Part shown: positions 59,179-64,000 of the stretch, in pieces
How the letters are laid out: every line of letters begins with the position of its first letter
How positions within the stretch are numbered: position 1 is the stretch's first letter
From: CALBRZ01 sp964511065
GTDB taxonomy: Bacteria > Planctomycetota > Planctomycetia > Pirellulales > S012-138
Assembly (NCBI GenBank): GCA_964511065.1
Contig: CAZEEG010000013.1
Span: 1 to 64,000 of the forward strand
Reading direction: 5' to 3'
DNA: 64,000 bases
Program-made: the position numbers and the translations under genes
The notes under the pieces: generated by a model
What the model was told of the DNA's origin: nothing
Database searches by the model: none
The model's input: only the letters and a program-made list of their open reading frames with translations

Positions 59179-60855
59179 ATGACGCGGCTCGCGCTGCACT
59201 GGCAAATCTTGATTGCCATGATCGTGGGAGCGGTCACCGGCATCACGCTGAACGTCACGGCCGGAACCGCCGAAACCGAGATCGCGTTCCCGGGCGCACG
59301 GCTGCAACCTTACGGCATGCCGGCGCCGGTTTCCGTGGAGCCGGGCGTCCTGTGGGTGCTGGACCGGCCCGACCGGGTGCAGATCGTGGTCTTTCGCCGC
59401 CAGGCTGATTCGCCCGACCGCATAACGGCCCGACGGTTCTTCGCCGGCATGGTCAATCGCCCCGAAGATTTGCAGAAGCTCACCTGGCCAGAGATTCCCG
59501 GAATCCTACCGCCCCTGCCGGGCCAGCGCGTCGATGAGCCTGTGGCGCCGCCAGCCGATGCCAACGTGGACGTGATCCAAACGGCTGTGGAGCCCAGCCT
59601 CGATGAGCTGAAGAAATCGGCCCCGGAAGCGTACTCGCTCTTCCAACGCTATGGGCGGAGCTGGTCGCGTGCCATCGGCGACCGGGCCCGGATGGGCGGC
59701 AACCTGTTTCTGCGAATGCTCCAGATGGTGTCAGTGCCGCTGATTACCGTTTCGCTCATCAGCGGCGTGATGGGGCTGGGCCATGCCCAGCGGTTGGGCA
59801 AGATGTTCGGCCGCACCATGCTGTACTACGTGGTTACCAGTGCGCTGGCGATTACCATCGGGCTGACCATGGTCAATCTCATCCGTCCCGGTGCGGCGGC
59901 GGATGCCCCGGTGGTCGCCGAGGAGGGTATCACCGAGGAAGGCAAGCAACTGGGGACGATCCTGTTTGAGCAGGTCGAGAATCTCATTCCCACCAATCCC
60001 ATCGCCGCCATTGCCGGCAGCGAGTTTCTCTCGATCATCGCGTTTTCACTGCTGTTTGCCGTTTTTGCCCTGATCGCGGGAGGCAAAGCGGCCGAAACCG
60101 TGCGCGAACTGGCCCAGGTGGGATTCGACGTGATGATGCGGATGACCATGTTCATCATCAAGCTGGCCCCCTATGGCGTGCTGCTCTTGATGTTGTTTGC
60201 GACCGCCACCCAGGGTATCGGCATCTTCGGCCGCTTGGGCATGTACATGCTCACCGTGGCCTTGGCCCTGCTGGTGCATGCCGCGATCGTGTTGCCGCTG
60301 ATCATTAAGTTCGTGGCCCGGCGTAACCCGCTGGAGTACGCCAAGGCGTTGAGTCCCGCGTTGATGATGGCCTTCAGTTCGTCATCGAGTAACGCCACGT
60401 TGCCGGTGACGATCACCTGCGTGGAGAAACGGGCCGGGATCAGCAACCGGATCAGCAGTTTCGTGCTGCCGCTGGGAGCCACCGTCAACATGGACGGCAC
60501 GGCACTGTACGAGGTGGCCGCCGTGCTGTTCATCGCCCAATGGACCGGCCACGAGCTTTCCCTTGCCCAGCAAATGGTGGTGGCCTACACGGCTCTGATG
60601 GCCAGCGTGGGGGCTGCAGGCATTCCGCAGGCAGGGCTGGTGATGATGGTGGTGATCCTGCAAGCCGTGGGACTGCCGATCGAAGCACAGGGCCTGATCA
60701 TTGCCGTGGACCGCGTGCTCGACATGATGCGGACCTCCGTCAATATCTGGAGCGATGCCGTGGGCTGTGCCGTGATCGCCCGGTTCGAGGTCGATGAACC
60801 ACCGGCCGCTTCCTCGGCGCTACCCGCCCCCACGGGCGAAGAAGATATTACCTAG
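59179..60855 (+). CDS. Dicarboxylate/amino acid:cation symporter (DAACS/GltP family) with a large insert
   Basis: From the ATG at 59179, after a strong AAGGGAG SD, the protein has 558 residues. The DAACS core is clear: NLFLRMLQMVSVPLITVSLISGVMGLG, IPTNPIAAIAGSEFLSIIAFSLLFA, the substrate-site hairpin AFSSSSSNATLPVTITCVEK, and NMDGTALYEVAAVLFIAQ in the Na+ and substrate region. Members import glutamate, aspartate or C4-dicarboxylates. After the first helix (about 7-27), residues 30-165 are a soluble insert (PGVLWVLDRPDRVQIVVFRRQ...DELKKSAPEAYSLFQRYGRSW) not present in usual GltP/DctA, where the helix connects almost directly to the second. It probably lies outside the cytoplasm. Its 3' end (GEEDIT-stop) is partly repeated downstream. 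Confidence 0.92.
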   Translation: MTRLALHWQILIAMIVGAVTGITLNVTAGTAETEIAFPGARLQPYGMPAPVSVEPGVLWVLDRPDRVQIVVFRRQADSPDRITARRFFAGMVNRPEDLQKLTWPEIPGILPPLPGQRVDEPVAPPADANVDVIQTAVEPSLDELKKSAPEAYSLFQRYGRSWSRAIGDRARMGGNLFLRMLQMVSVPLITVSLISGVMGLGHAQRLGKMFGRTMLYYVVTSALAITIGLTMVNLIRPGAAADAPVVAEEGITEEGKQLGTILFEQVENLIPTNPIAAIAGSEFLSIIAFSLLFAVFALIAGGKAAETVRELAQVGFDVMMRMTMFIIKLAPYGVLLLMLFATATQGIGIFGRLGMYMLTVALALLVHAAIVLPLIIKFVARRNPLEYAKALSPALMMAFSSSSSNATLPVTITCVEKRAGISNRISSFVLPLGATVNMDGTALYEVAAVLFIAQWTGHELSLAQQMVVAYTALMASVGAAGIPQAGLVMMVVILQAVGLPIEAQGLIIAVDRVLDMMRTSVNIWSDAVGCAVIARFEVDEPPAASSALPAPTGEEDIT

Positions 60856-60944
60856 CCGGGCACGATTTTCGCGCCGCCGCAACACAGCGAATGGGCAGCG
60901 TGGATGCGTGAAGAAGATGTAGAAGATATTACGTAGCCCGGCAC
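60840..60944. repeat. Duplication of the symporter gene 3' end
   Basis: The last codons and stop of the symporter plus a few bases (60840-60863) recur at 60921-60944 with 22 of 24 positions identical. The second copy is followed by cggcacctttt, a string also found at 20118. Confidence 0.7.
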
Positions 60945-61029
60945 CTTTTCACGGGGGTGCTACCGCTATCGTGAAGTAGAGAAAAACGCAGCGGGCGGTT
61001 GTGCGTGAGCGCGTACTTCCCCCCGGGGA

Positions 61030-61146
61030 GCGCTACTTGCGCAACAGGCCCGCGCTAGACTGAAAATATGGCCGGCGTTTTCAGCAACACGTACGGTGTC
61101 CAGGAGTGCGCTACTTGCGCAACAGGCCCGCGCTAGACTGAAAATA
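61030..61146. repeat. Perfect 39-bp direct repeat duplicating the anti-sigma gene 3' end
   Basis: 61030-61068 and 61108-61146 are identical over 39 bp, at a 78-bp period. The right copy is the last 12 codons and stop (YFQSSAGLLRK-stop) of the gene at 61111-61509 read on the minus strand, plus 3 bp beyond it; the left copy lies in the intergenic region. Confidence 0.85.
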
Positions 61147-61509
61147 CCGCTTGCGGCGCGACTGGACCTCCGTGGCCGATTGCTGTTGCTGCTCGGAGAG
61201 GTCTGTCAGGTTCGCCTGGCAGTATCGGCAGCCGATGGTTTCCAAGTGAAACCGCGCATACTCGATCTGCTCCGGCGAAAGCGTGCCCAGCAGGTAAGCG
61301 CCCCATTGCTCGCGGGTCAGGCAGGTGAGCCGGGCGGACCGCCAGATGCTACCCAGGCTATGACCTTCTACGTCGCGCGTGGCTTGAATCGCGCCCAACG
61401 CTGCCAGCAGTTCAGAATCCTGCCGCAGGGCTTCTTCAATCTGGGCCATCTCGTCGGCCGTCAGGGCTTCGTCGAGGTAGGCTTCGAGGTCTTGCCGGGT
61501 GAAGTTCAT
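61111..61509 (-). CDS. Putative soluble zinc-finger partner (anti-sigma-like) of the ECF sigma factor
   Basis: This 132-residue protein starts MNFTRQDLEAYLDEALTADEMAQIEEALRQDSELLAALGAIQ, a helical segment like those of zf-HC2/ZAS anti-sigma factors. Later it has RFHLETIGCRYCQANLTDL, a His-Cys-x2-Cys cluster with H-x5-C-x2-C spacing instead of the canonical ZAS H-x3-C-x2-C. No membrane helix is seen, so it would be cytoplasmic. It begins 22 bp after the ECF sigma gene on the same strand, the classic sigma/anti-sigma order. No SD is visible, and translation may be coupled. Its 3' end is duplicated downstream. Binding to the sigma factor is inferred from context. Confidence 0.75.
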   Translation of the reverse strand: MNFTRQDLEAYLDEALTADEMAQIEEALRQDSELLAALGAIQATRDVEGHSLGSIWRSARLTCLTREQWGAYLLGTLSPEQIEYARFHLETIGCRYCQANLTDLSEQQQQSATEVQSRRKRYFQSSAGLLRK

Positions 61510-61531
61510 TTTGGTGGATCGCGAGTGCCAA

Positions 61532-62170
61532 TTAGGAGCAAAGTTCGGGGAAGACGTCTTGGTTCAGTCCTTGCTTGCGAATCGCCGTCCGCAGCTTGGC
61601 AAGAAAATCGAACTTATGATTGGCGACGGCCTGTTCGCTTAACCCCAGCCGCGCGGCGACCTCCTTGTTGGCCCAGCCGCGTACCAGGATCAGTTCCAGG
61701 CAGCGAATCTTGTCCCAATCGCCGCGATTGCGCCAGTGCTGGATGATCTCGGCCATGCCGGCCGTCAGCGCCTTCCGCTCAAGCCCGCGCCGTTCCATGC
61801 TGCGATGGATGCTGCTGGCCGCCCTGGCTGCGCCCGGCAAATCCCATTGGCTGGAACCGGTGGAACTGCCCGATGTCAGCGGGACCGTGGGCCGGCGGCC
61901 CTCACGCCGCAGAAAATCGGTCAGCTTGTGCGAAGCGATGGTGAACAACCAGCTTTCCAGCGGGCGCGATTCGTCGTAGTTGGGCAAGCTGGTCAGAAAG
62001 CCGATGAACGATTCCTGCACCACGTCTTCGGCCGCTGCCCGGTTACGCAGCCGGCTATCGACAAAGGCCAGCAACCGGCCTTCAAAGCGGGCGATCAGTT
62101 CATCCCAAGCGGCGTCTTCACCGTTGCGGATGCGATTGATCAGCAGGCGATCGAATTCGTTAGCGCTCAT
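61532..62170 (-). CDS. ECF-type RNA polymerase sigma factor
   Basis: The 212-residue product has sigma region 2 (DELIARFEGRLLAFVDSRLRNRAAAEDVVQESFIGFLTSLPNYDESRPLESWLFTIASHKLTDFLRRE), an Arg/Ser linker with STGSSQWDLPGAARAASSIHRSMERR, and region 4 (RCLELILVRGWANKEVAARLGLSEQAVANHKFDFLAKLRTAIRKQ) carrying the promoter-contacting helix-turn-helix. It directs RNA polymerase to a dedicated regulon. It is co-directional with the small zinc-finger gene 22 bp downstream. No clear autoregulatory ECF promoter was found in the 237 bp upstream. The planctomycete-like linker is longer than in common ECF groups. Confidence 0.9.
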   Translation of the reverse strand: MSANEFDRLLINRIRNGEDAAWDELIARFEGRLLAFVDSRLRNRAAAEDVVQESFIGFLTSLPNYDESRPLESWLFTIASHKLTDFLRREGRRPTVPLTSGSSTGSSQWDLPGAARAASSIHRSMERRGLERKALTAGMAEIIQHWRNRGDWDKIRCLELILVRGWANKEVAARLGLSEQAVANHKFDFLAKLRTAIRKQGLNQDVFPELCS

Positions 62171-62407
62171 GCCGCCATTTTACCGCCGATCGGCCGCTGA
62201 CGCGATTCCCTGGCTGGCTTTGAGGCTGAGCGGTTTCAACATCCACACTTAGCGCTTGGCTTACCCGTTCACAACCTGCGGAAGATGCGAGGAGCCGCCG
62301 CTGGGGGAATGAATGCCCCCCGGCCGAGTGAGGCCGTAGGCTTCGCGCCCCCCGCTGCGCATTCAATACGCGGTGGGTGCCGCAACCGGATGGCAGCGTT
62401 CCCAAGG

Positions 62408-63823
62408 CTAAACGGAGGTAGCCGCTTGGACCGCCAAGATCAAACCGGTTCCGGCCAGGCCCAGTACGAGCAGCGCGGCCGCCCGAAGCTGCCATTGATA
62501 AGCACCGCTTGTCGCGGAATTGGCTTTCAGATAGCCGTAGACGGCAGCCAGCATCAGCACCACGGCCGCAGCCACGGCTACCGCCGAAAACGCCCGGCGT
62601 TCAATCCTGGCGTCGTGATAGAGCGCCTTGAGCTGTTCTTGGACCTTCTGGTCGAACACCAGCAAGGCGTGCAGACGTTTGCCGCCGCCTTCCACGGTGC
62701 TGCTGGCGACGGATTCCTCATATGGCCGCACCCGCACGATCTGCTCGTCGATCATGGCCGGAGGTACGATTACCAGTTGCTCGGCCTCGGGGCCTAGTCG
62801 CTTGCGCACATATTCGCGAACGTCCTCTGCAATGGCGGCCCGCAGCGAAGGTTCGCACTGCTCCACCGTAAGAAACCGGCCGCTGCTCGCCACTTGGACA
62901 AACGCACCTTCCACCAACCGGCCAGGCTGGTCGGCCAGCGCCATCCAGGCGGGCGGTTCTTCCGGTGCCGATTCGTACGTTTTATCCGCTTTATGCCGCG
63001 GGTCCCAATCGAGTGGGGACAGTGGCGGAGCCGCCGACGTTTCCGAATCCGTCGCTGCTTCCGCCATCATGCGCGGCCGTAATGCGAGCGTGCGAGCCAG
63101 GCCGGTCCCGCTCCACTGGTCGCCGACCTCCAACTTCGCCGGGGCCGATGCGGTAAGTTCCCCGACGATTGCGCGGACCTGTTCTAGCTGCTCACCCGAT
63201 GGTGGCTGCCCGAAGGTAGCCCGGGCGGACTGCCGCGTAAGCACAAAGGTCGTGAGCACCTGGTCAGCCTGGGACCCATCAGATGCTTCGGTACGTGAAT
63301 AGATCCGCTGTTCGGCAGTGACCAGCGAAGGTGTGTACCCGGGATTGGCTGCCGCAACCAGGCGGTCGACCAACTGGGTCGCCTTTGCGGCCAGTGGCCC
63401 CTGCACCTCGTAAACGGCCAGTTGTTCTGATGCGTTGACCAGCGTGAGACGGAGCAGTTCGGTCGTTGCGCTGTCGGTCTTGCCCGTTGTGGTTGAGAAA
63501 CCGATGGCGGTGCTGCCGCGAGCCTGGCCTTGTTGGCTGCGCTCGCCGCCTGCGTGCCCCGCCTCGTCCATACGAACGGCGATCTGCTCATGCGCCCCGG
63601 CAGTGGCCCGGCGGTGCCCAGTGACATTATCGACTTGAAAGATCCAGCCCGTCACCGCCAACAGAAATACGACGGTCAGCGTGACGGAGGTAGCCGTCCG
63701 GAAATTGCGCGTAAATGCCAGCACCAGCACCCCGCACGCCAGGATCAGCAGCACGATGCCGGCCATGCCCAAGTCGTGCAGGGCATTGATGACCATAGGC
63801 GTGGACGATTCGTTGTGGATCAT
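62408..63823 (-). CDS. Membrane protein of unknown function with a large extracytoplasmic domain
   Basis: The ATG at 63823 is fixed by a strong SD (AAGGAGGG, 6 nt away). The protein has 471 residues. Helices at about 18-34 (GMAGIVLLILACGVLVLAF) and 42-60 (SVTLTVVFLLAVTGWIF) precede a soluble domain of about 340 residues with no recognisable fold (LRLTLVNASEQLAVYEVQGPL; RQSARATFGQPPSGEQLEQVRAIVGELTASAP). Two further C-terminal helices (about 413-430 AVAVAAAVVLMLAAVYGYL and 447-465 LRAAALLVLGLAGTGLILAV) close it. EQCEPSLRAAIAEDVREYVRKRLGPEAEQLV repeats a helical theme. It overlaps the upstream gene by 4 bp (ATGA), so both act together. I do not recognise the family; similar proteins of this layout occur in planctomycetes. 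Confidence 0.8.
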   Translation of the reverse strand: MIHNESSTPMVINALHDLGMAGIVLLILACGVLVLAFTRNFRTATSVTLTVVFLLAVTGWIFQVDNVTGHRRATAGAHEQIAVRMDEAGHAGGERSQQGQARGSTAIGFSTTTGKTDSATTELLRLTLVNASEQLAVYEVQGPLAAKATQLVDRLVAAANPGYTPSLVTAEQRIYSRTEASDGSQADQVLTTFVLTRQSARATFGQPPSGEQLEQVRAIVGELTASAPAKLEVGDQWSGTGLARTLALRPRMMAEAATDSETSAAPPLSPLDWDPRHKADKTYESAPEEPPAWMALADQPGRLVEGAFVQVASSGRFLTVEQCEPSLRAAIAEDVREYVRKRLGPEAEQLVIVPPAMIDEQIVRVRPYEESVASSTVEGGGKRLHALLVFDQKVQEQLKALYHDARIERRAFSAVAVAAAVVLMLAAVYGYLKANSATSGAYQWQLRAAALLVLGLAGTGLILAVQAATSV

Positions 63824-64000
63824 GTCGTCCCTCCTTGGCGCGATACACGCTGGTACTTCGCATCGCCCGCCCAAGGACTTGACAGTTGCACGCTCACGGC
63901 GATGGTGCCGGCGACCATCATTCCCCAGGCTTGCGGGAACGGCCACGCCGACCACAACAGCAGCGCCCAGCCCACGCACATCAGCGTGGACAGCAGGCTA
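63820..64000 (-). CDS. C-terminal fragment of a small membrane protein, coupled to the next gene
   Basis: The minus-strand frame is open from the right window edge to a TGA at 63820-63822 that overlaps the ATG of the next gene (ATGA). The 59 residues read SLLSTLMCVGWALLLWSAW, PQAWGMMVAGTIAVSVQL, then SSPWAGDAKYQRVSRQGGTT: two hydrophobic segments followed by a polar tail containing the SD of the next gene. The 5' part lies outside the window. The family cannot be named. The coupling and the coding-like composition support a real gene. Confidence 0.6.
   Translation of the reverse strand, partial: SLLSTLMCVGWALLLWSAWPFPQAWGMMVAGTIAVSVQLSSPWAGDAKYQRVSRQGGTT

Noticed and set aside
61030..61146. 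Direct repeats considered as a possible CRISPR remnant
   Set aside because: Only two copies, and the repeat is the coding tail of a neighbouring gene, with no cas genes near.

Overview
The window reads as a chromosomal segment of a planctomycete, most likely of the Pirellulales type. It is GC-rich throughout, with three 100-N scaffold gaps that suggest a draft or metagenome-assembled genome. The taxonomic call rests on planctomycete hallmark proteins: a CxxCH plus DUF1549/DUF1553 protein (45,970-49,038), a zinc-ribbon/DUF1559/tandem OB-fold giant (40,027-44,046), a 1,145-residue PQQ-type beta-propeller with the N-terminal domain often found on planctomycete kinases (5,376-8,813), a Q-rich membrane coiled-coil protein, and a Tat-exported Gfo/Idh/MocA oxidoreductase. 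Most genes are single or in pairs on alternating strands, as is usual in this phylum. I saw no tRNA, rRNA, CRISPR array, transposase, prophage or recognisable defence island.

Layout. 0-2.4 kb (minus): a SufR-like Fe-S regulator, a lone nuoB, and the start of sufC. 2.4-9.9 kb: an alanine-type Na+ symporter, a zinc-ribbon membrane protein, the beta-propeller protein and an inositol-phosphatase-like enzyme. 10.3-15.2 kb: a translationally coupled YhaO/YhaN-like nuclease-ATPase pair. 15.6-22.3 kb: an iron-dependent alcohol dehydrogenase, a DHp-like histidine-kinase fragment at a scaffold gap, a family 9 glycosyltransferase, an exported alpha/beta hydrolase, and a coupled BtuF-BtuC pair without its ATPase. 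22.5-28.4 kb: ligA, then a cupin, a DUF542-NnrS-DUF1858 fusion and an FAD oxidoreductase behind a well-formed promoter/operator. This last group is the best candidate for a regulated nitrosative or redox stress module.

28.5-40 kb: PyrK, a pseudouridine synthase with a very long basic tail, a SufS-like PLP enzyme, a D-2-hydroxyacid dehydrogenase, an M14 carboxypeptidase, two planctomycete-specific membrane proteins and a DegT-family aminotransferase. 40-56.5 kb (all minus): the OB-fold/collagen-like giant, an exported thioredoxin-fold protein, rsmG, the DUF1553 protein, a YfhO-like membrane protein overlapping yebC, a large TPR protein and a hemolysin-III/PAQR membrane protein. 57-64 kb: the Gfo/Idh/MocA protein, a dicarboxylate/glutamate-type symporter, an ECF sigma factor with a soluble zinc-finger partner, and a coupled pair of membrane proteins running off the right edge.

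Two themes stand out beyond single genes. First, several convergent intergenic regions carry small repeats or hairpins: 20.14-20.19 kb, 28.48 kb, 40.00 kb, and especially 60.84-61.15 kb, where the 3' ends of both flanking genes are duplicated. Second, three promoters can be read with good spacing, two of them with a palindrome placed where a repressor would act (upstream of the SufR-like gene and upstream of the cupin). All functional statements are based on motif recognition by eye; no database search was run.
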